A stretch of DNA of 64,000 bases. Origin: Lycocorax pyrrhopterus obiensis. Taxonomy: Eukaryota > Chordata > Aves > Passeriformes > Paradisaeidae. A program made the translations under genes and the position numbers. A model generated the notes under the pieces. It had not been told where the DNA came from, ran no database searches, and saw only the letters and a program-made list of their open reading frames with translations. The stretch lies in contig JACSVZ010000001.1 of NCBI GenBank assembly GCA_014706295.1, forward strand, positions 37,496,318-37,560,317, written 5' to 3'. Every line of letters begins with the position of its first letter. Positions within the stretch are counted from its first letter, which is position 1. Shown piece after piece: positions 1 to 13,634 of the stretch.

Positions 1-3000
1 CATTTGAATAAGAATAATGTATCAAAAAAAAACCTTTAAAACTTTAACAGCTGCAGATTTCCACAGAGGCCTAATATTCTACTTACTTTAAAACACATCG
101 GAAAAAGACAGGAAGAACTTCTAAGAGAAGAAAACATAAGAGTTTCCTCAACTTTACAGTATACTTTCTATTTTCCACTCAGAGAAGATAAAGCATTAGT
201 TTTCACCAAAACCATACGAATATCATTTTCTCTATACAGGGCAAGGCAATACAACTTATTTTAGTGACTTATGAAATCCAAAGGTTGTGCCTTACTTTCC
301 TTTCCAAAATATGACTTCGCATAAGATATATAGATAGTGTGCACAGTCTTACATTTTCATCACATCTTCTGCTTCATAAATGAATCCTTACTTTTTCCTG
401 ATTGGGTCTTCTATGAAAAATCGTAATTCGGAAGAGTTTATTGCTGCCATACTTTTTCATCCAGCACTATCCTGGCTGCTGTTTTGCCAGGAGTCAGCTC
501 TGGGCTGGGTTCTTCAGGAGAGTTTGGATGAGCTGCTGTGTAACTGACTGTCAGATTTCACTTTGCTTTACAAGCAACAAGCAGAGCTACACAGTTTCAG
601 ATAGAAGAACAGCATTTTAAAAATATGGTTCACAAAGAGGGAGCCCCCCAAAAAAACCCAAATGCTTCCTCCTATATCATACATCAGGAAACAGGGAAAA
701 AGAAACATAACCCAAACCACCAAAAACATTTAGAAAAATAAAAACTACTATCATAGAAGAAGACATAATTTCTGAGGAAACAAATCACACACACTTATGA
801 AATTTTTTCCTTCAAATGACAGTAGAAGAAGAAATTAATTGTGGCACCATGTATTACATGCTTAGTCAGTACATAAGTATCATATAGCTTTTTTCTTTAA
901 CCACAACAAAAGCATTTTCTAGACATCTAATAGTAGCAGTTGATATTCCATTTTGTTCAGTAGCTTTCCCAAAGGTAAACTTGTCCTTGACAATTGACGG
1001 TGCTTTTTATTACCCATATAGATTATAAAAACCTATATGGGGCTATCTTTGTATTATTTAAAACTTGAAGGTACTTTCTGAATGAATTGTTCCCTCTAAT
1101 GATTTCAAAGTCACATTAGGAAAAATTAAGAGCAGTTTTATCTTAAAGAGTAGGGTGCATCCTCAGCTTCTGGAAAGAGTTCTGTTTACTGGAGATTAGC
1201 ACAGAGGAAGAAGAAATTAAAAATCAACTCTAGACTTCTGGAGTAAATTCTCAGAAACCAAACTACTCACAGCCTTGAGTAATGAGGTCACTGGAGAAGT
1301 ATATTCTTGCTCAAGAAAATGCACAGCAGAGTGCAATAAGATCATCTAATTTCCTATACTGTTCCACTTTAACCACAGCAATTTTTCCTACATTTTATAC
1401 ACAATAGTCAGGAAACATTAAGGAAATCACTTGTTCAGAAAGCTTGCTAAACTTACATATGAGCTTTCCAAAACAAACCTTTACTTGCAAAAGTATACAA
1501 CATTTAGTATGCCTATAGTGAGAGTTTTAATTATTTAAGATATTTTTAAATCTCCCCAATGTATTTAATGATTTTTTCCCTTTTACTATTAAAAGAAAAA
1601 TCACACTCACTAATTCTTTTTTTTTTCATTGTTTTCAAGTTATCCCATGGATAATATATTTTAACAATAATCAAGAGCCATTCTTAAAATGAAAATATTC
1701 CTTCTAGTACCAAAGCAACATAGTTTCAATGTCTTTGGGGGGATTTTACTGTGTTTCAGTTCCAAACTTATTTAACTTTTCTTACATGTTCCATATCCTT
1801 AGGCCTGGCACTCATCATGTTAGCCAGCTAAGACTGGCTAGCACATCACTGCTTGTTCCAAAATAATTTGAGATTGAAAGCTTCTTTCATCTTTCTTCCC
1901 CTATGCACTGACTCACCTTCCACCCTTACAAGAGATATGTTATTATCTTGTTTAGTTGACTTTACCACATCATCTCTGACAGGAAGATAAAGTTTCCAGT
2001 ACCATAGTACGTGTCATGTCTCAAGAATATTTTTCTGAAAGGAACATAAATAGGAATTACTTCTTAAAACCTCCTGCCATAGTGAAAAGACTTTTCAGGA
2101 ACTGAAGATATTTTTGTCCAAGCTTGAGGAATGGCTTTAATTTTCCAAAGTGATTTTAATCAATGGAGAATTATACTGAACAATGGCAAACAGACATACA
2201 ACTACCATACACAGGCTGATAATAAAGATGAGGATAAGACAGTTTTGCATAATAAATTTAGTGCAGAATGAAGACAATTTACACACTAAAGGCAGAGTGG
2301 ACATTATCATTATCCCCACTACATGACTAATACACTCACTTGTTGACTGATGCTCAAGTAATTTGAACCACTATCAAGTTTTGTAAAAACAAATTTGATT
2401 AAAAAAAATTCCCATCTTACATAAAGTTTTATATCAGCTGGTCTCTCTGTGAGCTACTCTGATTATGTTTTCTCAATCCTAACACAATTAACCGTCCAAC
2501 TTAATGTGTAGAGCACAGGATATTACATCTTCTGTGTCCTGCATTATAGAAAATAATATTCAAAGAAGTATATTATCTTCTCAGTTTGAGAGAGGGCTTT
2601 AGTAGCCAGTTTTGGTAGAAATTTATTTTGAAGATAGACAAACATATTTTATATTTAGATGGCCCTTGAATTGCTAAGGAAGATCCTCCTTGATTAAGGA
2701 AAAATACCCTGTGGATAGACCTCCCACAGAGACTCTCACATTTTCTTTTTCCTTCTATTTTTTTCCATAAAAATAAAGAAAACTCTTTCCTGTTAGTGAT
2801 AAGTACTGGACTTTATTTTCAGTTCTCTGTGACCACAGCAGCTTGACATAAATTAGGACTGATCTCCAGGTGTTCCAGTGGGATAGCTATGAATTGGAAT
2901 GTGCAAAGACATACTTTGAAACCATTTACATTAAAATTGCTATGACTGCATTCTCTGTAACTTGGATAGAGCTGAGGTTTTAGCTCCTTGCTCTTATTTT

Positions 3001-3985
3001 CAGGGATATGAAAGGAGGAAAGGGGAAGAAGACAGGGAAGTCCCATATAGATTAATTTTCCTTTTTTTATATATTGTTCTATAAAATGTAAGTGAAGATG
3101 GTATTTTCATGTATGACTGAGTAGTTACCACAAATACCTAAAAATGAGCCCATCTGACCGGATAATCAGCAGCAAAACATAAATAAGGAAAAAAACCTTG
3201 ACAGTTTAACAAGAGAAATGGAAGATGCAATTGTCACTAAGGACTGAGGGACAGAAATGCTGAATCATAAAACCAAGCTGGTTCTGCCAACAACCCAGCA
3301 AAATATGAGAACTTCAACTCTCTGGTTACTTGGACTTGAGATTTTCCCTTTGGTAGGTCTGTCTGAGAGTCAGACCTCCCCACCACCAGCTGGCTGTATT
3401 CCACATGGATGCTCAATTCAATCCAGCTGTGGTCAACAGGCTATCACATCATCAGACTGTGAAGCCAGACTCCTGAACACCTTCACAGCTCATTTTTACT
3501 AGGACTTCAGCACATGTAAGTTCCTTGCTGCTGTCTAGTGGCATAAAGCCTGACAATGCACAGACATGCTCTAAGAAATTAATGTTTTTCTGGAGTTTTC
3601 TGCTTTGAATTAGTATTTCACTATCTGAAGATATTCTTGTTCACAGAAAGAACAAGTCTTAGATAACTTTGGATAGAAATTGTGAAATAAAATTACAGAT
3701 AACATAGAGAACAAGAATAGAATTTGTGGGGTTTTTTTTAAAAGAACTATAATAGTATAAAGATTAATTAAATATACATTTAACATCTGTACTGCAAAGC
3801 TCACAACTTCTTAAACTTTTATTTTTAGTGAAAATTCTGAAGGTTCTGCTGTGCCCGGTTGCTGAGGGTGCTTTGCATATTCCAATGTCTTTTCTTTCCT
3901 TCCCCTCCCACCTACACTGACACATGCATCACCTGCTTATCATCATATGCATTGACTTCCAGTTACTCACTCAAAATTAGACAAA
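1..3985. other. Unique AT-rich DNA, no gene seen
   Basis: This is A+T-rich sequence without a recognisable repeat or exon. Short T and A runs occur, for example ten T at 1617-1626. A small hairpin with arms GCCAGC and GCTGGC-like complements lies near 1823-1840. The open frames are all under about 90 codons and none resembles a known protein. I see no CpG island, promoter or splice-site pair. Confidence 0.7.
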
Positions 3986-4227
3986 ATGCTACACCAGGAG
4001 AGGTTCAAGTTGGACACTAGGAAGAATTTCTACATTGACAGGGTTGTCAAGCACTGGAACAGACTTCCCAAGGAAGGGGTGGAGTCACCATCCCTGGAAG
4101 TGTTCAAGAAACAGCTGGATGTGGCACTTAGTGCCATGGTTTAGTTTACAAGGTGATGTTCAGTCAGAGGTTGGACTTGAGGAACATGGAGGCTTCTTCC
4201 AGCCTTAATAATTCTCTGATTTTATGA
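3986..4227 (+). mobile_element. CR1 LINE, 3' end fragment
   Basis: This is a 5'-truncated CR1 non-LTR retrotransposon lying on the plus strand. It covers the last part of the element, downstream of the reverse transcriptase frame. Recognisable blocks in order are the GTTGGACACTAGGAAGAA block, the CACTGGAACAGACTTCCCA block, CATCCCTGGAAGTGTTCAAG, and GTTGGACTTGAGGAACAT. It ends with CTTCTTCCAGCCTTAATAAT and a degenerate octamer tail (TCTCTGATTTTATGA). No reading frame survives. The 3' end matches the CR1 tails at 57685, 63779 and 19560, so these probably belong to one subfamily group. The subfamily name is not fixed. Confidence 0.92.
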
Positions 4228-6763
4228 CAAGATAGGAATTAGATAGGAAGCAAACAAGAAGATACTTCTTACAGAATGCCTTAATGAAATCTAAAATTGG
4301 AATTTTTATACTGTGAATGTTTTCAAAAGAGGATTGGCTTTTCCTATTCATGGAAAAATGTCATTACATTAGTATCAAACAACAAAATTTTCAGGAAGTT
4401 TTTTTTTTTTCATTATTGTCAGAGCTCTAGGTAGGCAAAAATTTAGTATCTTGATCATCACCTGGGTAGCCCCATCCCCCCCAAAGTTTTTGATAATGAT
4501 CAGCTAGAAGCCTGTAAGCAGTTATTATACCTTTATTTGCAAAAGAAACACAAAAACTAAATTTTAAAATTAATCTGTATAGTGAAAAAAGAAGAGTTCT
4601 AAGTAGGGTCCGAATTCCTTTATCTCTCTCAATAAGAGAACTCCTATATGTTATGAATAGAATGGCTTGAATAACTGTATAATTAATAATGATCAAAAAT
4701 AATAATTAAAAAAGAAAGCATGAAACCGAACAAGCTATATTTCTTTTAGGAATCAAACATCTGCCGTGCTTTTGTTTTTCATGTGTCTATAGTTAAGATT
4801 AAAGGAATGTGACTTGATTCTCTCCCTCTGGACAAAATATTACAACTGTAAAGCAAATTCTATAGCAGAAGCACTTAGGTCTACCTAATGTAATGTTTGA
4901 AATTTCTGTTGAATTATGTCATCCAGCTTTTGCCAAAATGAATAATCCTAAATCAGCAGTTAGAGCAGTGACCTCGGTCTCTTCCTCGTTAACACATTTC
5001 AAGTGTTCTCTGTGTAGTATGTACGATGTAATTGATGTTAATTCTTTTACTGCTACTATAAGACATTTGATTTTGTTTTATTATAATCAGCAAAATAGTC
5101 TCTTTTAAAATGTAAATTCCTCTGGAAACAACGAGCACAGCTAGTGTTAGATGTGTCTTTCCTAATGAATATTTTACCTTCTGTTAAGATACTCTACGCT
5201 GATTTTTGTGGCAGTGGAGAGGGAAATGTTCAAATCACATCCAAGCAATGATTCATGCAGTCTTAGAATAGAGTGAATGATTGACTTTGTATGGAATAAT
5301 TTGCTCTTGAAAAATGCTTATTTCATCCTACTAACTAAGAAAGGGCAGATAAGATTTTCAATGTTTAAGTGGCTAAAGATAGGTGAGATAAATCTTGCCC
5401 TTATATTCTCTTGTGAATGGTTTAGGATCACTCAAAGAATCACCATCAAAGGTTTTGGAAAAGTAGCTCTAATATTAATTTATAAAATCATAATAATATT
5501 GTATTAAATTTTTCAACAAAAATACTTAAAACCAGGATCGACAACATATTCATATCTTCATCCAGTCTTTCTGCCTCAGAAAAGCTCATAATTTGGTAAA
5601 GTTCAATACCAGCCAGCCATCTATACCATCAGAATATATTATGAAATTTCAACAGCAGGCTACTTCTGATGATACCTGAAATGTTAAACAATGTAACAAG
5701 TGAGTCAGTTGGTCACATTTGTCAGGCTTTTTTTCCAGATGTCTCAATCCAAAACACGAGGAGTATCAGATAGAGAAGAAGCAAGGAGAAAACACTTTTG
5801 AAATTCCAGAAGGTCTGAATTCTCAGAACCTGTGTGCTCTTTCTAAATTTCACTACATCAGTTTTATTTTTCAGATGTGAGATCATATGACAAATGTGCA
5901 CTAAAAAATCCAAGTATTTAATAAGAAAATTATTCAAAATAACACCAATGAGAAGAAAAAGGATCTATTTTTAAATGTGATTACCTGCCAACAGAACAGT
6001 GGACCATATTACCAGACAAAAATTTAGAAAGCACCAGACAGAGCACAGAAACAGAGGTCTTCACCTAATATGATCCTTTGTTAATGTGGCTGAACTGTCT
6101 GAAGAACATTGTGAGAAAGGACTAGCATATTGCCTTATCAAAAATCTGTCTGCATTCCTGCCACCAGTCTGGTGTCCAGTGCCATATATTTCCTTTATCA
6201 ACACTCGTATTTCCGTTGTTATTTCCTTATTCAATGTTTCTGTTACTTCTTAGTTTAATTTTCCAAGCATTCTCCTCCATCTATGTGAGATCCTCATTCA
6301 CCTTGTGTACTATATATTATTTTTCAGTGCTGGCTCCTCTATTCTCTGTATTCAAACCAGCTTTTGCTTCTCGGATTCTGAAGATACAGGAGGGTGCAAA
6401 TAATAAAATTTACTTTCCTTGTTTTCCATGTTAGTATGCTATGTACCTTGAAGCCTTGGGAAATAGTCAAAGAAAACCCAGCTCACATCATTGCAGTCTT
6501 TGGAGATTTTTGATGCAAAGATTTAAGAAGCCTTCAGCAAACTCATTTTATACCACCTTTTCATTTGGCCAATATTTTGTAGATTTTGATAAGATCAGTA
6601 ACACATGCACCCAACGTAAGAATAATTGGAAAATGTCAAATTTCCTACTTTCAAGTAGGGGGATTCTGGAACTGCTCAATGGAAAGGTCAGTAATCTCTT
6701 TTTTGTATTGATTTTTCTAATAGGCATAATAACTTTTTTTTTTCCTAACTCTATGTGGCCAAC
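4228..6763. other. Unique AT-rich DNA, no gene seen
   Basis: No repeat family or coding exon is recognisable in these 2.5 kb. An open frame of about 109 codons at 6441-6770 runs into the following CR1. It has no familiar motif and I treat it as chance. Short T-runs (4400-4410, 6736-6743) are the only simple-sequence features. Confidence 0.65.
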
Positions 6764-7332
6764 AGGTTGAGAAAGGTGATTCTGCCCCTCTACTTAGCTC
6801 TCATAGGACTCCACCTGCAGTGCTGCATCCAGCTCTGGGGTCCTCAGCACAGGAAACACATGGACATGTTGAAGTAAGTCCAGAGTACGGCCGTGGAGAT
6901 GATCAGAGGGCTGGAGCACCTCTCCTCTGAAGACAGGCTGAGAGAGCTGGTGCTGGTCATCCTGGAGAAGGGAGGGCTCTAGGGAGACATTATTGCAGCC
7001 TTTCAGTATTTAATAGGTAGCTTATAAGAAAGATGGGAACAGATTTTTAAGCATGATCTGTTGTGAGAAAACAAGGGTTAGTGGCTTTAAACTAAAAAAT
7101 AGAATCAGACTAGATATAAGAAACAACTTTTTTGCAACAAGGATGTTGAAACAAGAACTGGAATGAGTTGCCCAGAGAGGTTGTGGATACTCAGACTCTG
7201 GAAATATACAGAACCAGATTGGACAGGTCTCTGAGCAACCTGATCTCATTGAAGATGGCCCTGCTCATTCCAGGAACGTTGGATTAGGTGACCTTTAAAG
7301 GTCCCTTCTAACCCAAATTATTATATGAATCT
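6764..7332 (+). mobile_element. CR1 LINE, 3' end fragment (about 570 bp)
   Basis: This is the longest CR1 piece in the window, on the plus strand. It begins at the GAAGGTGATTCTGCCCCTCT block and continues through CTGCATCCAGCTCTGGGGTCC. Next come GATGATCAGAGGGCTGGAGCA, the GACAGGCTGAGAGAGCTG block and GTTGCCCAGAGAGGTTGTGGA. It ends with AAAGGTCCCTTCTAACCCAAA and a decayed octamer tail (TTATATGAATCT). These are the standard CR1 3' landmarks in the right order. Substitutions and in-frame stops throughout show an old, inactive copy. The 3' end is of the 'CCAACCCAAA' type, like 46278 and 12836, and differs from the 3986 copy. Confidence 0.95.
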
Positions 7333-9778
7333 ATTTTTGAAAGTAGAATTTGAGTATTTTCTGCTTTGGCTTTTTTAATAGATCCTGATGCAGACAGCAA
7401 CTGTTTTTAAAATAAAAACTCTCAGGTAAAAAGGTTGTAAAAAATACAAGGTTACTTTTTACTTTTTTTTTAGGAATCAATACACATTGCAAATTAACGG
7501 GAAAATTTACCTACAGAGTAGAACTGACTACTTTGATCTCACACTGATTCAATTGAAAAAAATCAAGCATGAATGTAAACAAAATTATTATAGTGCAAAA
7601 CTTCCAGATGATTCTTACAGAAATTCTGTTCTTTGGTTAATTCCTAGTATTTCAGGAAATGCTAATTAAACAATTTTAATCACAAAGTCATGCCACTTCA
7701 GATTTTGAAACATTTATAAGAGATTGCCAATTTTTTTTTTTCATTGAACCAAACGCCATTATCAAAACTAACACATGAAATCACTCCATCTTAATTTCAA
7801 ATATTTAATCAGAATAATGTATGTCTTGGGGAAAACAGATGCACTCCTATCTGTAGAATGTGTCTTCAAATCCATGAAAAACCAATTAGACTGAACACAG
7901 TACATGCTGCATACAAAGTAGAAAACTTCCTACAAATTTTCTTATTGCAACACTTATAAATTTCATATGCAGTTATCCAGGTTCAGTTCCTTCCTCTGTA
8001 CAACTGTTGTATGGTAGCAATATCCATCAGTTAGACATTCCTTACACTGATACCAAAATTCAATTTTTTCATATTTGTGCAAAGTATCAATCCCCCTTAA
8101 ACCATGTACTCTCTTTTGCTTATATAAAAATTATTATTGTTCCCACATTTTATTAATATCTCCAGTACTGTCTCCTAGGTAAAAGATTAATTATTTGGCT
8201 GTGATTCATAGGAATGGAGCTGCAACTAAATTACCTATGTGGCATGTCAACCACTTCTTTTGTTATGTCATGACGTACTGCTATTTAAGAGTGGAAACAA
8301 AGAAGTATTCATTTTCGTGTAAATTGCCACACTCACATCTTGGGAATAGAACCAATAACCCAATCAACACAAGATTATTAATCTGCAACAAATGTTTTCT
8401 GTCATCAACAAGCTTCATCTTTAATGCCTTCTTCACTTCAGTGCTCATTAATTATATTTAGGTCAGCTATACTTGCACTAGCCTTCCACAACAGAAAGTA
8501 TTATTTTCTGTTTCAAGTGGATAGGGAAAGGAATAGATCTGCAACTAATTAAAACAAAATGTTGACTATCATTTCTGAAAAAAAATTATGCATTTCTATA
8601 ACACTCTTTTTCTCAATTACATTATGCATGGGAGAGTCCATGAGAGTAAATGCAGGTAACAGAAGTTTTCATTCTTGTAATTAAGGAGAATTTAGTTGCT
8701 TCTCAAATATCAAAGAAAAAATTATTTTGGGAACAAGTTGGGGGGGGGGTGTTTGTTTGTTTGTTTTTTTATGGCACGAGGGACAGGGGTTTGGGGGTTG
8801 ATTTTTTTTCCCACTACAGCAGTGGGAAATGTAATATTTTGCATTGGGTGTCAATAAATTGTGCTGATATTCCTACCACATATTTTAAAAAGCTGAAATA
8901 TTGAAACCACACATGTATGAAGCAACTAACAGAATCACTGTATTATTTGATTGACCTTATCTGTAGTCACTGTTGACCCTTTATATCAATTTAGGAAATC
9001 TGAGTATTGAGCTGAATTGACTTTAACACTATTTAGGGCAGACTCTCATTACATAGAATCTTGGGCACTTTTATATATGATAAAATGCTTTTCATCTAAC
9101 CTTTCCTATCTCTGTATAGATATCTTGTTAATATATCTTCAATATCAATAAGCTTGTTCTAGAAACTATTTTGTCTCGTAATCACAGAACCTGGTCATCA
9201 TCCTCTCTTTTATATCAGAAACACTGCATTCCTACATTTTTTTATGACATATTGTTATAGTTCCCCTACAGTAAATGCAGTTTTGCTGATTCAAAAATTT
9301 CAAATTATTCTTTGCTTGCAAAACAATGCATCCTTTACAGTTTTCATTTCTGATTTTTTTTTTTGCTTACTGGTGAAGTCTGATTATTAGTGGGGAGGGA
9401 GACTATTTATAAGGCAAATTGTTCTGGATTTAGTTTAAATTTCCGCTTTCATTTTAAATATTTGGGGTTTTTTTAAAACGTGGCCTTTTTTAAGAGTAAT
9501 AACCAGTAGCTACATTCTTTTTTCTAAGTAGAATGTATCTTCATTGCATACACTTTAAACTTTATTTCTTCACAATATTGATTTTATTAACAACTTGGCC
9601 ACCAAACTAAAAGCCAGTGTAATCTCCCTTCATGGCCCATCTCTCTTCACTTCACTTTTCCAGGTTTTTGTTCTTCTTGGTTTTGAAAGAAATATTCCAG
9701 TCCCTCTGAAACCCTTGAATTAGTAACATGTAACAAGTGTCAGAAGAAATTATTCTGCTCTTTTAAAAATAGTTAAAG
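7333..9778. other. Unique AT-rich DNA, no gene seen
   Basis: Apart from the G-run and (GTTT)n tract at 8740-8771, this is featureless A+T-rich sequence. Open frames reach only about 88 codons and look random. Confidence 0.65.
8740..8771. repeat. Ten-G run followed by (GTTT)n
   Basis: Ten consecutive G residues at 8740-8749 run into a short GTTT tetranucleotide tract. Long G-runs are unusual in this AT-rich window and are prone to length variation and sequencing error. Confidence 0.9.
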
Positions 9779-9829
9779 CATAGAATCACAAAATCATTTA
9801 GGTTGGAAGAGAACTTTCACATCTGAAGA
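9779..9829 (-). mobile_element. CR1 LINE, short 3' tail
   Basis: Read on the plus strand, CATAGAATCACAAAATCATT followed by AGGTTGGAAGAGAACTTT is the reverse complement of a CR1 terminus. It corresponds to the octamer tail plus the 'TTCCAACCT' box. Only about 50 bp are recognisable. Beyond 9829 the similarity is lost, so this is either a severely truncated insertion or a decayed one. Confidence 0.72.
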
Positions 9830-12800
9830 GCAAAAGAATAAAAAGAATAAGTGGTATATCAGGATATTGGGTGATGTTTTAGATTTTTATCATCTAAATA
9901 CCAAAAGTCAAAGGGAACATATGCTGCTTCAGTATTTCAATATTTGCACTTGTAGGTTTTGCCTTATACTTCTAACTTCTGCTAGCATTATAAGTTCAAT
10001 AATGGTTGAAAGACAGGGGGTTTTTTCTCCCTGGTATTTTTCTTTGAAGACTTCAGTAATTAGAGAATGGAATGTCTTTGATGCAACCGTGTAGAAATTA
10101 GCTAAATGTGTCTGCAATTCTAAAACAGTAATTGTCCTTTTTGTTAATGATAAAAGAAGGGTAAAAAACCCAAATGCATTTCACGGACCTTTTTTACCTT
10201 GTCTGACTTCATAAACTGGCCTTTTAAAAAATACATGATAAAGATTAATTAGCTGGTAGCAAGAACGTATGAGTTTGGGAGAGATTGCGTGGCTGGATTG
10301 AAGGGATTGGAAGAGCATGTGTTTTAGCAGTTACAAATTAACTGTACATACCAAGGCTGAGCGTAACACAGTTAAGTGACTCTCCTAGTTAACCAATTTC
10401 AACACTAACTCAGCTGGATCACGAGACATCTTATTATTACATAAATAACTGTAATCTTCATGTAAGGCAGCTATTTAAAGAATTAGCTACAGCTTAAAAA
10501 GTGATATTGTATGCTCTTAGTGTTTCACAGTCCTAAAATTTTAAAAACAATGTCAGTGACATCCATCAAAGAAAGAAAATAAAATATACAAAGACTAATT
10601 GGTTTGAATGGATTTATATTAGGAAGTCATTTTAATGACCTCTGAAATTCTGAAACTGGTTCTGGTTCTACAAGGTACTTAGACACATTTAAAATTTGTG
10701 TGCAAAAATAGTTTACCTGACATTTACTCATAAAACTGTATTGTGTGGAGTGGGAAGCAAGAGAGAAAGTAGCCCAAGATAAACAATCTGTCACGTTTCT
10801 TTTGCAAGAAAGGCAGAAAGGCATTACCTCTATATAGAAGTATTTCACATAGAAGTATTTGAACAACTAGCTCTTTAAATCCAAACAAATCCAGCTCAGA
10901 GTTCAAATCTGCAAGTACATTCAGAAACTCCACATGCCCTATTTAGAGATAGCATTTTGATTAAGCTATTTCTAGGCCTGATTTGCCAGGTAATTTTACC
11001 AAATAGTTACTGAGTATTTTTGATTTGTCTTCAGAAATCACTGTTTGGATAGAGAAAAATATTATTCTAGTAAAACAGATTGATCAGTCACTTTAAACTA
11101 ATTAAAATTTAAAAATAATCTTCAGGAAATAGCACAGTGGGGAAGTCCCTATGATGACAGTAAGAGGCGAAGACAAATATCAAGAAAAAATAGTCTCTCT
11201 GTACATAAGAATGGATATTCAAAACAAAGATTTTTAACATGCAAGGGAAAAAAAAAGAGATTATAACCACATGTACTACTTCGAGTACTTTTCCAAGTAC
11301 TTTTCCAGAATTCTACCATATTCATTTAATTTTTTCCATGCCTTTTGTATTCTATGATTTTCATATGTATTCAGATGTGTGCTGTAGTACTTACAAATCC
11401 TAAGTTTAAGCTTTGCTTCAGGAAGCTTAAAAACTCTCTTTGACCACAAGTATGCTATCTTTTGAAGATTTCCTAAGTATTTATGTGGGATCTGTGGGTG
11501 GAGAAGTTCAAGATGTAATGATTTATTGTTCTGTGGTAAATGCAAGGCCAGTTTAGACAGACTTAAGTCAATTCCCTCCCATTTAAAAAACTTTTCATTA
11601 GCTATTTCTGTCGCTGTATAAACCCTCAGAAAGTCACATACTGACAGAGAATACTGAAAGCAATATAATAATTATCATTTCTGCCAGAAACTAACATATC
11701 CAACTTTTTACTGTAAGTGTAGACTTACCATTCTGATACTCCAATCTGAGGATTCTGCTGCATTCCATTATTGCAACCTTTGGTTTGAAAACAGGTCTCC
11801 ATGCTTGTATCAGCAAGGAATGATCTTATCTAATAATCAAAGAGAAATTGCATTTTTGATACAGTTCAATTTCAGTCTGGAGATTGAAAGACACTTCTAT
11901 GGACAGTGATGCCGTAGAATGGTTGTAAAACAGATACAGCTGTTACTTAGTCTCAAAATAATGCAGCCTTTTTAAAAAAGAATTTTAAGTATTGACCATG
12001 TGGATTTAAGGGGTTTTTTTTCCAGCAATGTACAGTAATTTCTTCAACTATATCAGAATTTTTTAAAACAAAGAATATTAACACAAATTGTAATGCAATT
12101 GTTTACATGGCGATAATTAAAGGAAAATGTTTTGAAACACTAGCCAACAGGTATGACAATAAAATGCCATAAAAGAGAGATGCTCTCAGAAGGAAAATGA
12201 AAAAGTTACATTGCTTTTCAAAAAATATTACTAACCATATATCTGCTGAAACTTTAAAGTTGCAGTAAAAGCTCTGTTTTTTGACCAATTTTTAGTGTAT
12301 TAAATTCATATTGTCTTACACTTTTACCAGTATCTCTGTTGTTGGCAGTCTTTCTGCTTAATCACAATGAGAGCATAGGTTGTTTCATAGGAGAGGATTC
12401 TCCTAAACACTCATTCAACATGGAATCATAATTGTTTTTTATGTTTTCTTACCTGAGAGAGAATCATATTATTTTGGGCCAAAATATTTACAAAAATATT
12501 TTGAAAAAAAATTGCACACATAGCACAGGTGAGTGATCGTGATGTTGATGGAGAACTCTTACAAATGTATTCAGGCTGCAGGTGCTGGATACATTTGTGT
12601 TTATTTGGTATGAGCCCATGATTTTTTATAGTACTGGCAGAGGAGACACAATGGTCCTTTCTTACTGATATATGATTTAGGATACTGTGTACTGCAACAC
12701 CATCCAAAGACTTCGAAGATGTTAAGCAATTTTATACTCAAGGAAAAGATTAGAGGGAGGTATGAAACGGCTCAGAGAGCTGCTCTTCAGGGAAAGAAAA

Positions 12801-12835
12801 GGGAGGTGTTGACCTCCACTTTGTCTACAATACGG
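9830..12835. other. Unique AT-rich DNA, no gene seen
   Basis: No repeat family or exon is recognisable. There is a perfect 12-bp tandem duplication at 11284-11307. Several open frames of 60-93 codons occur on the minus strand, as expected by chance at this base composition. The part 12770-12830 is slightly more GC-rich but matches nothing I know. Confidence 0.62.
11284..11307. repeat. 12-bp perfect tandem duplication
   Basis: AGTACTTTTCCA occurs twice head to tail with no mismatch. It is a minor replication-slippage type duplication with no sign of function. Confidence 0.95.
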
Positions 12836-12920
12836 ATCACAGCATCATAGAATGGCCTGGGTTGGAAGGAACTTTTAATATAATGGTGACCTTAATCACC
12901 TAACTTCATCCTATATTTTC
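12836..12920 (-). mobile_element. CR1 LINE, 3' tail
   Basis: CATCATAGAATGGCCTGGGT followed by TGGAAGGAACTTTTAATAT is the reverse complement of the CR1 terminus 'CCTTCCAACCC...CATTCTATGAT'. About 75-85 bp are recognisable, ending around AATCACCTAACTTCATCC. The insertion is on the minus strand and short. It lies about 150 bp before an LTR of the same orientation, with no sign that the two are related. Confidence 0.85.
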
Positions 12921-13067
12921 TATATAGTAGGGTGAGGACCATAAGTAATTTATGGTAGAGAGGACTGCAGAGAGCTGGAACAGGTTTGAAGAGTGTTGCT
13001 TTCCTTCACAATTCTTAATATTTGGATGGCAACAATTAGGTGAGGTAAATTCAGGCAATCCAACCTC

Positions 13068-13634
13068 ACAGAGCCATTAGCTCACTGACCCATAGTGGAA
13101 TGGGAAAAGAATAAGAAAAGAACAAAAATCCATGAGTTGAAATAAAGACAGTTTAACAAGGAAAGCAAAAGCTGTGCACACCACCAAAACAAAAGAAGGA
13201 ATTCATTCATCATTTCCAGGTGAATTAAATGGGCAGACAGGTGCTCAGCCATCTCCAGGAAAAATAGGCTCTATCGTATGTAATTGCTATTTTACTTGTG
13301 AAGAGGGGCATCACAATCCTAAACATCCCCTCCTTCCTCTGGCTTTTCTGCAACTTCTATTACCAGGCATGACACCATACGATTTGGGATAGCCCTTTGG
13401 TCTTCTAGAGTCAGCTGTTCTGTCTGGGTCCCCTCCCAATTCCTCGTGCACCCCCAGCCTGTTCACAGGCAGAGCAGTGCATGAAGCAGGAAAGGCCTTG
13501 GCTCTGTGCAAGCACTGCTCAGCTAAAAAACGTCAATGTGTTGTCAACACTGTTTTCTTTACAAAAGCAAGACATTGCTTCATACAAGCTACTATGAAGA
13601 AAATTTACCCTGTCACAGCCAGAGTCAGAAGCAT
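13068..13634 (-). mobile_element. Old solo LTR, endogenous retrovirus (same family as 52758-53355)
   Basis: This segment aligns by eye along its length with the LTR at 52758-53355, in the same minus orientation. Shared blocks include GACAGTTTAA, GGAAAGCAAAAGC, CAGGTG.TCAGCCA.CTCCAGG, ATGA.GCCATA, CCCTTTGGTC, and AAAGGCCTTGGCTCTGTGCA. The outermost end on the low-coordinate side is missing or decayed, starting near ACAGAGCCATTAGCTCACTG. The TATA region is degenerate, where the younger copy has TATATAAA. No flanking internal retroviral sequence and no target-site duplication are visible. It is therefore an older solo LTR, or a fragment of one. The family is abundant in songbirds as I recall. 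I cannot fix the name. Confidence 0.82.

Noticed and set aside
12770..12835. Possible extra CR1 body sequence before the 12836 tail
   Set aside because: The blocks could not be matched to CR1 in the right order or orientation.
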